Assembly (NCBI GenBank): GCA_011800155.1
Contig: CM022375.1
Location: 1,302,001-1,366,000 of the forward strand
DNA length: 64,000 nt
Direction of reading: 5' to 3'
Source of the DNA: Flammulina velutipes
Lineage: Eukaryota > Basidiomycota > Agaricomycetes > Agaricales > Physalacriaceae
The notes beneath the pieces were generated by a model. That model made no database searches. It saw only the letters and a list, made by a program, of their open reading frames with translations, and had not been told where the DNA came from. Shown here piece by piece: positions 1 through 12,589 of the stretch. A program made the position numbers and the translations under genes. The stretch's first letter is position 1; each line of letters opens with the position of its first letter.

Positions 1-1232
1 CTTCAGCTGCTTCTTTGCCGCCTTTGTCTGCTTCTGCCCCCGCGGAACAGAAATTGAGACTGAGCTTGTCCTCCACCCCGAGCCATGCCAAAGCCCAGTT
101 TCGGCGCCTGAGCGAGAGTCCGACTGAGCCAAAAGTTTGTCCATCGCAGCAAAGTCTACCCCTGCAATGTCTCCGGGGATGAAAAGAGGGCTGGTGATAA
201 TTTCTTGCAGCTTCTTGCACTCCCCATCGCTTTTTTGGTTGCTCCCGGTACGCCTCCAATGCCCAAACATAAAGGCTGACATGTTCGGGAAAGGCCAAAT
301 GATGTCAAGGATCTTGCGAGGGCGACGAAGTGGAAGCTTGGGATTGTTGAGTTGATTTGGGGGGAGGTTGAGGTCGGGAACAGCGGTGGGACGACGGCCG
401 TAGACGCGCCAGATGCCAAACCTGTTAACTGCAGTTTTGACCTTCAGAGCAATGCGAAGGCGAAGACCACTCGGCTCAATGTCCATCGGGACTCCCTCAG
501 GTTCTGAATCGTCCTCAACGTCGGATTCAAGGTCCCCTGATGGACCCTCCGGTAGTTCATCCTGTAATGGGGTCTGTGTAGGCACGCCGCTACGCCAGGG
601 AGCATGTATGCCATGATGATGATGACGACGACGACGAATGGAAGACGTCTCCGATAACTGGGGATCAGAGAGATTGGCGTCGGCGTCCATGTCATCGGAA
701 TCTGCATGAAATGCCCCAGGTACTGTTTCGTCTGCCTTAGTGCGCTCGGGGAGAGGGAATGTCCTATCGTCCTACAGTACCCAAAGAATGTTAGTCAAAA
801 ATGCTGCTAGCGAGAAGAAGCAGAGCTACTCACAACATCTGACATGGAATAAACATGGTCATCACTGTCGTCGTCAAGTACGGTTTGAGACCCCTTTCGA
901 GTTGAACCACTGGCAGAGACAGGTTCAGAGTCATCATTTCCAGCAGCATGAGCAGTAGTTTGCTCGTCGCCGGACGATGCAGCTGGGATGTCGTGACTGC
1001 GTCCACTCAACGAAGAGCCTGTAGAGGAGTCACTATCTGATGATGGGGAGTGTTGTTGTATTCGACGGCGCTTGCGAAAGCTGGTAGCAGCTGCCTGGGT
1101 GGAGGGGCCAAAAGATTTGAAGTAGTCGGCATACTTTTGGCACTGGGAGACATGCCAATTCAGGTCCGCCTTCTTCGAGTAGTGTTTTCTGCATCCTGCG
1201 CACTGGAGTTCATGCTCTGAATCTGAGCTCAT
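1..1232 (-). CDS. Plavaka-type transposase, N-terminal part (runs off left edge)
   Basis: Two exons (834-1232 and 1-771) join across a 62-base intron (772-833; GTGAGT donor, TAG acceptor) and stay open to the window edge. Exon 1 opens with a C2HC finger (C11, C14, H27, C31), then a basic RKRRR stretch and a Ser/Asp-rich linker. Exon 2 starts acidic, with a His/Arg run from a CGT/CAT repeat. It then has the block FGIWRVYGRRPT, followed by PFPNMSAFMFGHW and a W-R-TSSVSISVP segment. This order (N-terminal zinc finger, acidic linker, Y/FPN motif) matches Plavaka, a basidiomycete cut-and-paste transposon family related to CACTA. The catalytic part lies beyond base 1, so activity cannot be judged. 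No stop or frameshift is visible. The family call rests on remembered motif similarity. Confidence 0.8.
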
Positions 1233-3423
1233 GGCCGGAAGTCGTAACAGGTGGAATTTGCAAATAGTATTTCATTGGTTTGATGGCGGCCACAGAAGCA
1301 TATACATGTCGTATAGTAGTACTCGTTGTCGAATGGCGAGGATCATCGACTCCGAGACCGTAAGACTACAAGTGAACCGCGATGAATGATTGATAGCGCG
1401 AGTGCCACGGCCGGGGTACCAGTAGCCCTGGAATGGTCAAGGTCGGTCAGTTGAAAGTTTTCCAAAGTAGAAGTCATACCGTGTTGAATACCAGACTCTG
1501 ACGAAACATAGAGTCGCGTCGAATTTGGATGGTGGTGGTTGTTCACAGAGCGTGGTCGCATTGGGATGTTCATCATCAAGCACCGGACCTGAGCTCCGAG
1601 CCTTGCCTTACTCGCGCTCTGAGGCAATATCCTTACACGCGTCTTGCCAGAGACTTGACGTCTTCTTGCATACCCATTGCAAGTAGGAGCCATACTGCAA
1701 GCCGTTGCCGTTTATTACAATTCAGACAGAAATTGCAATACATTTGTTATTCACTTCCGGACCCTCATCGGTCCGCTATCGACTTGCAGCCATCACAATC
1801 AGTTGCTGGCGGCAAAGAGTTTTGCTGATGTAACCAGCCGGACGTGTGCTATGAAGGCCTCTAATCGGAGAGTCCATTGCAGCGATGCTGCCTTCTCGAC
1901 ATCATGATCTCTGTGAGATTATCAGAGCAATCCGATAGGACGGGCGACATCATAGACCAAGTATGAAGCTCACCAGTGTGAGTTCCAGGTGGATTCTGTA
2001 ACTCGAGAAGACAAGTTGCATTGCCATTATGTGACGGCACATGCTGAAGGAATCATGAGATTCTGGCCCGAACGGGTTCGTATCAAGCCGTTCAGAAATA
2101 GAAACATCACGAAAATCAAATTTGATTGCGTACCACTGCCAGACGGACAAGACACCCTGTCCCGGAGAACGTGTCTGATACATATGAACTGTGAAATATA
2201 CCTGGAGTTTCTGCACCGTCTTGAAGTGTCTACATTGGGTACGCAGTAGTGCTTTACTAGATCGTGATCTTGTTTTATCAGTGTGCCATGACAGTGATAG
2301 CTGTTGGAGACGCTGCATTCTGTATTAGAGCGTCTAAAGAAGGTACGACTGGTCGCACCTTTCACCTTCAAGTTATTTATGACTAGCACCGGGTTATTAT
2401 TCGCACAGCCAACATGCATCCCCGGTGATGCTGTTCAAGATCGTGAGATGATGATGATGATGATGATGGCGGGTACACAGAGAGTTATGCTACTAATAGC
2501 AAAACTGCCCGCTCACACTTTACGTGTGACCCCGTGCCGCTGGCCAGTTTCACCATCGGACATAGCCGTGGCGTCATGTACCAACAGCACGAGGGAGAAA
2601 AAGAGACGCATCTCCCAGTTGCGCCACTTATGAGTCCGTGCTAGCTGCTGATGTTTCCGTTCCCAAACCATAAGAACCTGATGTGAATCAAGTCCCCTCT
2701 GTCGACGTCCATAGTGTTCTTTTCTAAGTGGTCTGCTGCATCTTCAGTGGCAAAGCGAGCAAGGAGATCATTGATGGAGTCGTGAAGATCATGTGAGGAC
2801 GGCATTGCAGCTTGAGGGGATACCCTGTCTGCATCTCCCGCTTAAATTGGCATCTGCGGGCCAACGGTGACGTTATTTGCAAGTGCTGAACCAAGGACGT
2901 TCGGGGACTATGAGACAAGTTCGAGACTGTCTGCCAAATCACCTCTTGGTCTCCCCTTATTTTCCTAGACACCCGCTCGAGATTGCGCCACTTCTCAGTC
3001 TAGATGTCGTGAGTGGTCTCTGGCGTGTACCATCGTCATCATAGGTCTGATTAAATATTATACAGGCACAATCGACATTTACTGTAGTGTTAGCCCGGCT
3101 TGGCACCAAGGATGCGTCCGGGGATGTGTCCCTCCTCGGGCAGCTATTAGAGTCATGGACTGTATATCAGACGCCTACTCACTAGTCAATATCAGGCTTG
3201 TCAGTCATATTAACGACGAGCCCATCTTGAGCAACCGTGCGACAGGTTTGTGTGACCCGTTTGAATGGAGAGAGGTGACAATGCTCACCCCAACCCAAAC
3301 ATCCCCAGCGCACCATGCTCAATGACCGGATGCAGAAACGCATGCTCTTGTCCGGCAGATAACAGGACCCAAAAGTGTGCGTTCTCGTCCAATCGAGGAG
3401 CACCCACGTCTACATATGACTAT
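1233..3423. other. Spacer, no supported gene
   Basis: I see only short overlapping open frames on both strands, with no recognisable domain and no consistent splice pattern. A short ATG/GAT trinucleotide run lies near 2447-2468. The right end of the Plavaka element (its 5' side) probably lies just beyond 1232, but I could not recognise a terminal repeat. Confidence 0.5.
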
Positions 3424-3745
3424 GAGAGAGGAGAAACTCGATGACAGGTACGTGAGAGTGGAGAGACTCGATGCAAAAGACGAGAGAGTGGAGAGAATCA
3501 ATGAAAGAGACAAGAGAGTGGGGAGAATCGACAAAGGAGAAAAAGAGTGGAGAGAATCGATAACGGAGAAGAGGGTGGAAAGAATCGACAAAGGAGAGAA
3601 AGAGTGGAGAGAATCGATGAAGGAGAAAAAGAGTGGAGAGAATCGATAACAGAGAAAAGAGAGTGGAGAGACTCGACGAAGGAGAAAGAGAGTGGAGAGA
3701 CAGAGACTCGACGAAGGAGAAAATAGAGTGGAGAGACTCGATGTA
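3424..3745. repeat. Minisatellite, about 30-base unit, 10-11 copies
   Basis: A purine-rich tandem array built on GAGAGTGGAGAGAATCGA plus a variable AAGGAGAA-like tail. Units differ by small substitutions and length changes; one unit near 3690 carries an internal GACAGA insertion. Both strands stay open for stretches because the unit is near a multiple of three. The resulting proteins (VERIDKGEKEWRESI-like on plus, FSPLFLSFVDS-like on minus) are repeat artefacts, not supported genes. Confidence 0.85.
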
Positions 3746-4329
3746 TGCGTACAAGTGACTACCTTGCGTGGGTGTCCAAACCACTGGCTAAGACACGGTC
3801 AACTCATGAAAAGGATCCAAAGAGAATGAAGTTTTACCTGAAGTCAAAGATAGGAAGGACACCTAACCATATGATCGAGTTCAGTTTCAAGGATCCAACG
3901 AAGCTGCCTTGAGCATACCTAAAGCTGTGTTCTGAGTGTTCCCCCAGATATTGCTTGATTCGACGAAAATACATATACATTCCCGATGCAATGATATCTC
4001 CAGACGCAGAATGCGTAATCATCGAAGGAGATCTTTCGAAAGACATGTACATTTGTATCGTACAAGTTGTACGCAAACAGTAGGCCCTGTGATGAACTAA
4101 TCAGCGAGGAAGATATCTACCAATGGTACTTATCTAGAAATTGCGACAGCTGGTGAATTTTCATCATTTCCTCTTCGCCCATGTCCCGTGGCAACGATAC
4201 GGCGCTCTTTGCAACAGAAGTGCGTGACGATTAAGAAAACGCTAGGGCAAATATGCCTATCTATGCTTATAATGTCAGGAAACGTTGCCACAGATTCGTT
4301 TGAGCCGCGCCGTTTGACGATGATGGGTG
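3746..4329. other. Spacer, no supported gene
   Basis: No open frame with a recognisable product. It separates the minisatellite from duplicated block S. Confidence 0.4.
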
Positions 4330-5420
4330 TCGTATGAAATTCAGAGGAACGAGCAGACCAAAGGATCGTAGCGGTAGACAAACTCGACGAGAAGATAGGG
4401 TAGGCGCAGAACAAGCAGAATAAGAGGGAGCCGCTGTGACTCCAGCGCGAAGTAGTGTCGACCGCGAAATGTAGATATCGGTCACTGGCGCGTTGAAGGG
4501 ACCATTTCATTTTGTACCGCTCTATAGGTTGTAGCAATTAGCACACAAAGACAATACTCAGTCCAGTTGACTGTGGCATGTTTCCTTGCCTCTGGAAATA
4601 CGCCGTTGAGGGGAAACTGTGGACTCTGTGAGCATGCAGAAACAGGGAAATTTGCAAGGCATTCACCTGGACTGTAGGGTTTTCCATGAAATTCAAATTT
4701 ACATAGAGATATTCTTTCTCGTTCGAAGGTAAACCAGGCGAAACGGGAGCATGACGGTGGTAGAAAGCAAAGTGGATTGCGCCACAGTGTCGCCAAACAG
4801 CAGCCTACAAGACCACGTGATGGCATTACACCTCCTTTCGTCCCACCATCTTCCTTCTTCAGCGCTGCTGCTTCATCTTCTCGCCTGGCAATGGATCTTG
4901 CCATCTCTTCGCGTGTATTCTGTCGATATCAAACGCTGGACTGCAGATGGGACGGCACATGAAGGAACTAGCATTCCCAGGTCATGGAATCCCGACGAGC
5001 GCTTCTTTGTGAATTTTACAACGATTCATTTGATTGCCTTTCGACGCGAGGTACTGCACAACTGATTATCTGGGTTTTCAATCGTTCGTAGAACACATAC
5101 CGCTTTTGGCTGAGGCTTGGACTCTAGATAGGCGGAGACTAGGTCGCCGAGACGGCCATGGAAGCCGCGCGGACGACGGGGAAGCCAGCGGGACGCCAAG
5201 GTTGGACTTCAAGTGCGCCATACACATGTGGACGGACGTTACGTTCAGGCTTTGGTCGGTGCCGCCAGACTGAACGCATGGAGTTCCCCTCACTTTCAAG
5301 GTATGTTCTTTATATGCCATGCTAGATATTCACGACCCCACTGTCAGCGTCCGAAATATCACGGAAGCCCAGGTCAAAGACGGCCTGTCGTCGAGTCTGT
5401 TCGGTGGTGCCCTTGTCCCC
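4330..5420. repeat. Block S, copy 1 (segmental duplication)
   Basis: This stretch is recognisably homologous to about 22480-23700. The strongest match is 4752-4930 against 22958-23130, where CCACCATCTTCC and TTCAGCGCTGCTGCTTCA are shared. Collinear weaker similarity runs on both sides. A CACGTGATG sits at the same place in both copies. Open frames inside are not conserved between the copies, so a decayed gene or old element is more likely than a coding gene. Boundaries are approximate. Confidence 0.65.
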
Positions 5421-6770
5421 CACGACCTTTACCTGGATCCAGACGCATCCCACACGCGTCCCTCTCTGTTTACGCTACTTGTTATACACCCCAGTACTCA
5501 ACATTCTATTATCCCGTCCCGCCACACCTTTGCAATAACCATGGATTTCTTCGAATCAGTACGCCCTTCCGTTCGTGTCTACGTCGCCATTTCGGGAGGA
5601 CCGCTCCAGTCTTGAGAAATGAAAATGTCGCGCATACCGGAGCTTAAACTTGTCCAGCTGGCTGAAGTTGCTTCTGTCGTTAGGTGTCCGGAAAGCACGT
5701 ATACCGAGAGATGTACTTTCGCTTCAAGTCGTAAACGCAATATATCCTTCCTTCTCATTGTCGAGTTCCGCTAGGCATATACCTCGGACATTGTGTTCTG
5801 TCGCTGGTCCACTGCGGAAGAGTATCCATGGCGCAGCGCTTCCCTCCGATGGGATAATTCACAGTGGACGCCTTTCGGTGCCACGAATGGTCCAGTTGAC
5901 GACAAGCAACTCTTCGATGCTCTCTGATGTGTTCCAAGAGCTGGACGTCTAAGGCCTTCAACTTGCAATTGGCGCACATATCATTCCGATAGTACTTGAG
6001 TAGCGGAAGCTAGAGGATCGTATCGACGAGCTTTGACACGACGAGGCCTGAACGGTCCGCGGTTAAGGCAAGACGACATGTCACCTTCATTGCCATCGCG
6101 TTCCAAAGATGAAGGAGGGAAAGTCCCGCGAAGGCGATCATCCACCACCCATGACGATTTCTTCAAATATCGTGCTGCCTCTACGAAATCGGACGTCTTT
6201 TTCTAACGATGATCTGCAGACACGAAACACCAAAATTGAATAGCACGACGCTCCAGACAGATCAACGTCTCGCTTAGTTGTTGGGCTACTCGGAGACGAA
6301 AGATTGATCTCGAGTCCATCCAGGTTGGATCCATTGCGAAAATTGAAGAGACGGGGATGAGTTCGTTGGAGTAAGTCGGATATCCTGCGTTTTGACCACG
6401 GGAGGGATGATGAGGGTAGGTACGTAGTCGTCTACAACATGCAGCGAACTGCTTGTTTTTGGAGACGAGTTTCATCATCATGTGTGCCACGGTACACGAC
6501 CGAACTCGAAGACCCACACACGGTGTCACCTGTATTCATATAACGAGAGGACGCGCCAGCTCAGTGCACTTACAACACCTGACGCCCTACGATCCGAGAG
6601 CTGGAGAAGGATAGTATCGTTGCCGGATTCGACATATGTGGCGCAAGTTGATGGGGAAATATATTTTAGAACAAGTACGTAAGTTTGATAGACCAAATAT
6701 ATATTACGTAGAGAAAACGAAAGGGAACATAGGTAGAGAAATCGGATAGGGTAACTTCAACACGAACAGC
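5421..6770. other. Spacer, no supported gene
   Basis: Scattered short frames only. The last about 100 bases before 6771 are AT-rich and probably include the 3' untranslated region of the membrane gene TM1. Confidence 0.4.
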
Positions 6771-8076
6771 CTAAACTTCCTTAGACTCGGATACTTCCAC
6801 GGGTTCCGTCTTTCCATGACCCGTCGTTGACTTGGGACTCTCGCGATGAGTCTGGTCTCCCTCACCCACGGCAGCAGAAGCCTCCGACCTGATGCTCCGC
6901 TCGAGGTCAACATTATCCGTCACAGTGCCAGTAGCTGGCTGCACAAAATGCAAACTCTCCGCCAAAGACCGCATCGTCGATCCCATATGAGGAAGGGATG
7001 TATGCGTCCAGGAATCATCAGGTCGTGCAAAACCTGCCGCCACGCGAGCGATGATCAATGTCGGCGCAAGTCCCTGTAAGGCGCGGTAAACAACTGGAAA
7101 AACTCGAGGTGATACTCGTACGTACCGTAATTGAACATCCAAGAGCTTGCGCGAAAAAAAGACGATCATCGAGCTCTTCCGTGAAGTACTGCGAGTAAAT
7201 CTGGAGCCCAATCCTAATTATATAGATAGCAGTATACAAGATGGATGATTCAACCAGAATCTCCATCAACCCGCGGTATGTCTTGATCGAGTTTCTCCAG
7301 CCAGTGACAGCAACGATGCGGCAGATAATTGCAGTGGTGCAAAAGATGTTTGTAATGACAGTTGACGACAGGTATGAGAGATCCAGGTTGACCATTTGGT
7401 CAGGTGTCCAAACGAAAGGTCTGTAGTAGAGGATGGATCGCCAAACAAAAGAGACTAAAAGACAGACCTCAAAGTGGTAGAAATATCTGTTGCAAGCTTT
7501 GATGTACATACCTAGTACTGCTACCAGGGATGCCCCAGGAATCATGACGATGAGCCATATTTTGCCGTACAGGACCCAGCATCGCCAAATCTATATATTT
7601 TATTTATGATAAATTCACCAAAGAATTTAGTGAATTTGTACTTACCATTGTCATGTCAGCCAGTAGAATACTGATGAGTGACACCACAGAATTTGTTACC
7701 GCCAGTGGAAATAGCTCGCCGTATCGAAGGGAGAGAAACGCCTCGAGTCGTGCTTCCTGGGTTTCTCCATGTTGAACGTATGTATTGTCAAGATAGACCC
7801 AGTTCCAGCTTGCATGGATTGTGATGAGGATCCACATGACAGTCATAAGGACCGCAGAGCCTACACGAGGCCCGCTTCCGTGAGACACTAAATATGCAGT
7901 TAAAGAGATAGAAGTCTGGCCAAGTAGGAAAACATACAAGTTAGATATAGTGCTACAAAGTAGACTGTGGTGTATATTCCGTAAGCAAGGACCTCGAGAA
8001 TGTAAGAATGAAAGTAAGATGTCAGCACATACACAATCTCTGTGTCTGTGAAGCCGAAGTCGGAGTCGGAGGACAT
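6771..8076 (-). CDS. TM1: seven-helix membrane protein, array copy 1
   Basis: Five-exon gene reading from ATG 8076 to TAG 6771-6773, with no break seen. Exon 1 encodes MSSDSDFGFTDTEIVYVL and the first helix. Exon 2 carries helices 2-3, ending in ISILLADMTM. Exon 3 begins IWRCWVLYGK. Exon 4 carries helices 5-6, including the YRGLMEILVESSILYTAIY segment. Exon 5 begins GLAPTLIIARVAAG and gives the cytoplasmic-looking tail with PDDSWT and MGSTMRSLAESL. An apparent longer frame across about 7455-7515 is an intron (GTATGT to TTTTAG). Neighbour TM2 is its closest match in layout, and unit 6.77-10.45 kb repeats at 10.93-14.05 kb. Family membership is described under TM2; the ligand or transported substrate is unknown. 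Confidence 0.8.
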
Positions 8077-8084
8077 GATAGTGG

Positions 8085-8125
8085 TCTGACGAGAGTGATC
8101 ATGTTTAAGAACACAGTATATATAT
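8085..8125 (-). promoter_or_regulatory. TM1 core promoter
   Basis: A TATATATAT run (8117-8125) lies 41-49 bases upstream of the TM1 ATG. A CTCGTCAGA element (minus strand, 8085-8093) lies nearer the ATG. The same pair recurs in other array copies. Confidence 0.5.
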
Positions 8126-9076
8126 CAGCATCCCAGCGGAAGAGAAAACAAGAGACGCCCTCATTTCGATGAACATGATTCCCGAAGAGACAGAAACGAT
8201 GACATATTCCCGCACTGGATTATCAGTGTACCGCAAGCATGATAGAAAGTCGAAGAACCTACACTTTGCATTGAAGCGCCTAAAAGAACGTAGGATTCAC
8301 AGATATCTGGCGTCATCCATTGATCAGCATCCGTAGTAGTATTCAGTTGGCGGCAGATAAAGACACAGCCATGAACAAGAAGGCGATCACTCATGATGAA
8401 GATCAGTGGTACTGTTCAAGATCGTCAACAGCAACAGAGCGGCTAATACATGCAACATTTCAAGGATCCAGCGAAGCTAACATGACCAATATGCTTTGTA
8501 TCGTCGGGGTACGTTCTCTAGCTCCAGCTTGACATTTGGTATCGCGGGGACGTATTTCCACTATGTTGACATCTCTAGACACACTGCAGCCGGCGAGGGG
8601 GATGCTACAAACAGTAGGTATGTTTTCGAAGCATAGATAGTACGCGAGCAACATTACCTGTATCCTCATCAGTAAAGAAGATAGCCTCGACCCATGGTGG
8701 CACATACCTCATGTTATCTTCGCCCAACACGTCGCGCGACCTCTACTACCGACGACCTCATGATATGTAGAGTAGCTTGAGATGACAATGACCAGTTGAG
8801 TTGAGCCTAGATGGGCGGAGAAGACGCGGGCTGTGACTCGTATTCGAATCACGAAGATGGGATCCCGAGCGTATTTGAAGGATAGCCGCCAGATGGCCCC
8901 GTCACCGTGGAAGATAGGTCTCATAAGACAATGGAGACCTGCGAATTGATTGCCAGGACGAAATCGGAACTGGATCACAGTTGAGCGACGACATTGCAGA
9001 ACGAAATTGATAAGACATGATGAATAGAGACAGCGAATGAGCCACTGCTACCCCAGCGCTAGTCCGAACTCAACGA
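8126..9076. other. TM1 upstream spacer
   Basis: No gene. The part 8160-8450 is homologous to the region upstream of TM2 (12320-12545), with shared stretches such as CATTGAAGCGCCTAA and CACAGCCATGAACAAG. About 440 bases (roughly 8455-8890) are absent from the TM2 unit, where the sequence resumes at AGATGGCCCCGTCACCGT. Confidence 0.55.
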
Positions 9077-10445
9077 TGGCAGCTCCACTTCATCTCGCGA
9101 GATAGGAATTAGTGTTGTATCCCCCTTTCCCCTTTCCCATTACTTGTGGCGGGGCTGTTATGCATGTCTAGGACATGCCACAAAGGCAGCACTAACGTAC
9201 GCTGGCAGATGATGTTCCCGTCGTCAACCAGTTGCTCTACTGTCGAATGAGGCCCGAATGGACCACATAGGTTGCATCTCTGGCCAACACATAGGTTAGC
9301 GGAACGAACAATGCGATCTAATATCTGTCTTCCATTATTCAGAAATGTCGTCATAAACAACTATAAAGATAATGTCAGAACAAGCATTCAGAGGCGGCGA
9401 TAAGTATAAACACCATACGGAACGGCAACGACTTTATCGAGGAGAATCTTCGAGAGTGAAATGCCAACCCAACTGCAACATCTATCCCGACGACCCACCC
9501 GCATGCTCCCATGAACGATCCTTTCGTTCATTCATCATCGCCTCGAACACCGGATCCAAAAAGGTCGCGAGAGCTGATTCGCGTGCAGTAAGAGAGACTG
9601 GGCCAAGTGACCCCCATGTTATCGAGTGCTTGAAACTCAGAGACGCGGCTATGCGCATCTGGTCCGAAGTGATCCACGGCACACCGCACTCCAGCACGAA
9701 AAAGGTGGATATGAGAAGTATGCAGTGAGGCGGGATGGGACAGCCGGACGAATGAGAAAGGGGACGTTGACTGCTGATGGGTGTGAGTGAAACGACGACG
9801 AGGGCAATCACGCGTCCCGAGTGTGACGGGCGGCGACTGCGACGACTGATCGGTCATGGACGACAACGATCTGCTTCTGTTCGTTAGCTGGAAACATGGC
9901 ATGCCATGGAAGGACCATACCTTCCAGCATAGAGCGAATATGCATAAATCCAAACAAAGGGACCGGCGTAGATACATGGGAGTCATCGACATAGTAGACG
10001 GGACCCTAGACGAGGGTCAGCTTGTCTTCCGTTCATTTGAACAAGATACCCACTTAGGATACAACATCGTCGCGATTTAATGATAGACGCTCTCCTCGTA
10101 CTGCACTCGACGCGACTTTAGATGTCGGCGGTAACCACGTTCTCAAATATTCCTCCTGCGAGTCCCGTACCGATGAATATAAGCGAATGTAGGCTGAAAA
10201 CGGGTGAGCAAGGCATAACAATCTGCAGTGGAGGCGTACCGTTTGGCAGGGCGAAAACTTCTAAGATGGCGGCAACGACATTTGTTTACATCCTTAGTTG
10301 TTCCATGGTTCACTCCTTCGTACATACGTGCAGAACTGAACAGGAAGCGAGATGGCATCATGGCGGGAGGAAAGATGGCAATAATATTCACGTGGACTTG
10401 TAGACCTTTGTTTGGCTGTGGCGCAATCACTCATGACTCTTGCCA
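9077..10445 (+). repeat. Block R, copy 1 (core CACGTG at 10389)
   Basis: First of eight copies of a dispersed block, all in one orientation. The core begins GGCGGGAGGAAAGA, then CACGTGGACTTGTAG, TTGTTTGGC-like and GTGGCGCA segments (10389-10430). The left part is closely paired with block R copy 2. No open frame is conserved between copies. See the Part 2 entry on block R. Confidence 0.7.
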
Positions 10446-10930
10446 CTACCATCTATATAGATCTCCGCATTTTCATGGATATCTTGATTCTTGCCAGTGG
10501 TCCATGCTCTCTACGACATCCTACTCTAACGCTCGTGTCCTCGAGGGCGGTGGTGAGCTAAGATTGGATGCTGTCACGCTCCAGGTAAACCAACACCCAC
10601 GAGTTGCATTTATGTCGGACGACACGAAAGGCTGCCTTCATCAATCTCAGTTCCACCCAAGTCACATAGCGGGAGCCTCAGTGTGGACGCGCCGCCTCAG
10701 TGCGCGTGTCGCTCGGCTCCACGGATAAACCTGAGAACCCAGGAGGCTAGGCGTTAAGGAGGATAATAATCCAGAGCTCGGGAAGGATGGTATGGCTACT
10801 GGATCTGACAATGTGGCGCAAAAATAACATTCTGTACAGATAAATACTTTTGATGGATGAAGTATATAATACGTAGACAAAGCGAACGAGTAAAATAGTG
10901 AGAAAAATTGCACAGGGTAACATGAACGAC
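10446..10930. other. Spacer between block R copy 1 and TM2
   Basis: No supported gene. The AT-rich last 150 bases probably include the TM2 3' untranslated region. Confidence 0.4.
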
Positions 10931-12236
10931 CTATGCATTCTTGGACGCCTCCACGAGCTCTGTCTTTCCACCGCCCATAGTTAACTTAGGACTCCCGCGA
11001 GTCTCGTCTCCATCAGATTCATCCACGGCTGCAGATACATCCGACCTAATGCTCCGCTCGAGATCGATATTATCTGTGTCAGTGCCAGTAGCAGGCTGCG
11101 CAAAATGCAAGCTCTCCGCCAAAGATCTCATTGTCGATCCCATATGAGGAAGAGATGTACGCGTCCAGGAGTCATTGGGACGTGCAAACCCTGCTGCTAC
11201 GCGAGCAATGATTAGTGTCGGTGCTAGTCCCTAGACAGTTACATGATCAATAACTGTACAAGCTAACAAAGATGGTGAATACATACCGTTATCGAAAATC
11301 CCAGAGCTTGAGCAAAAATCACCCGGAAATCAAGCTCTTCTGTAAAGTACTGGGTGTGAGCCTGGAATCCAATCCTAATCATGTAGATGGCGGTGTATAA
11401 GACGGAAGACTCGACAAGAATCTCCATAAGTCCGCGGTAAGTCTTCAGCGACTTTCTCCAACCACTGACACCAACAACGCGGCAGATAATTGCAGTGGTA
11501 CAAAAAACGTTTGTAATGACAGTCGCCGACAGATATGAGAGCTCCAGGTTGGCGACCAAGTCAGGTACCAGAACGAAAGGCCTAAAATAATAGAGGATGA
11601 CTCGCCAAATGTAACAGACTAGAAGGCAGCTCTCAGATGGGTAGAAAGGTCTGTTGTGAGCTTTGATGTACGTACCCAATACAGCTACAAGGGATGACCC
11701 AGGGATAATGACGATGAGCCATTTTTTGCCATAAAGCACCCAGCATCGCCAGATCTATGGATTTCACGATGAATGGTTAGGAAGATCAGAGGAATGGGTA
11801 ATTACCATTGTCATGTCAGCCAGTAGCATGCTAATGAGTGTCACCACTGCATGTGTTACAGACAGCGGAAATAGCTCCTCGGATCGGAGGAAGATAAGCC
11901 CTTCAAGTTGTGTTTCCTGGGTTTTGCCATTTTGAATGTATACATTGTCAAGGTAGGCCCAGTTAATGCTTGTATGTATCGTGACAAGGATCCACATGAT
12001 GGTTATAAGGACAACGGAACCTACACGAGGCCTGTTTCCATGAGACACTACGCATGCATTTAAGGATATATAAGCCAGGACAAGCAGGATGACGTACAGG
12101 TCAGATAAAGTGCGATGAAGTAGACAGCAGTATACATTCCATAACCCAAAATCTCGAGGATGCGTGAATGAAAATACGACGACAGTTCATATACGGCCTG
12201 TTGGTCTGTCAAACCAAAGTCGGAATCGGAGGACAT
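10931..12236 (-). CDS. TM2: seven-helix membrane protein, best-read member of the array
   Basis: The model runs from ATG 12236 to TAG 10931-10933 in five exons with four introns of about 50-60 bases, giving about 360 residues. After splicing there are seven hydrophobic segments: ILEILGYGMYTAVYFIALYL; the VGSVVLITIMWILVTIH stretch; LFPLSVTHAVVTLISMLLAD; WLIVIIPGSSLVAVL, completed after splicing by VCYIWRVILYY; LSATVITNVFCTTAIICRVV; ILVESSVLYTAIYMIRIGF; and the segment crossing the last splice, FAQALGFSIT/GLAPTLIIARVAAG. A soluble tail follows, with PNDSWTRTSLPHMGSTMRSL and an acidic end. The layout and the IWRCWVLYGK motif fit the orphan seven-helix proteins expanded in Agaricomycetes. A receptor-like role is plausible but unproven. 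No signal peptide is seen. Its TATA box and spacer elements are shared with sibling copies. Confidence 0.85.
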
Positions 12237-12255
12237 GATAGCAATTGCGAGAGAT

Positions 12256-12284
12256 CCTGACGAGACTAATCGTGCTTTTATATG
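12256..12284 (-). promoter_or_regulatory. TM2 core promoter
   Basis: CTTTTATATG on plus (12275-12284) supplies a TATA-like box 39-48 bases upstream of the ATG. CCTGACGAG on plus (CTCGTCAGG on the gene strand, 12256-12264) lies 20-28 bases upstream. Confidence 0.45.
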
Positions 12285-12589
12285 TCAACATGCCAACGGA
12301 AGAGAAAATAAGAGGCGTACTCGTTTCAAATTTCAATAAAACTATGGTTCCCGAGGTAACAGACACGATGACACATTCCTGCACTGGATTACCAGTGTAC
12401 CACAAGCGCTATACATGACGACAAATTTACATTTTGCATTGAAGCGCCTAAGAGAGTACCGAGATAGCGACACAGCCATGAACAAGCAGGCGGTATGACG
12501 AAGCTTAGATCAGCGGGACTGGTCAAGATCGTCAACAGAGCGGCCAATAGTAGCCCCAAGATGGCCCCGTCACCGTAGGTAGGACTAGC

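Noticed and set aside
3377..3784. Two opposing ORFs over the minisatellite, and a CRISPR-like look
   Set aside because: The reading frames come from a repeat unit near a multiple of three. Units are contiguous with no spacers, and the genome is fungal.
7455..7545. Read-through of the third intron as coding sequence in TM1 and TM2
   Set aside because: The frame is open but GTATGT/GTACGT donors and TTTTAG/TTCTAG acceptors align with the clear introns of TM4, TM6 and TM7; splicing restores the conserved protein.
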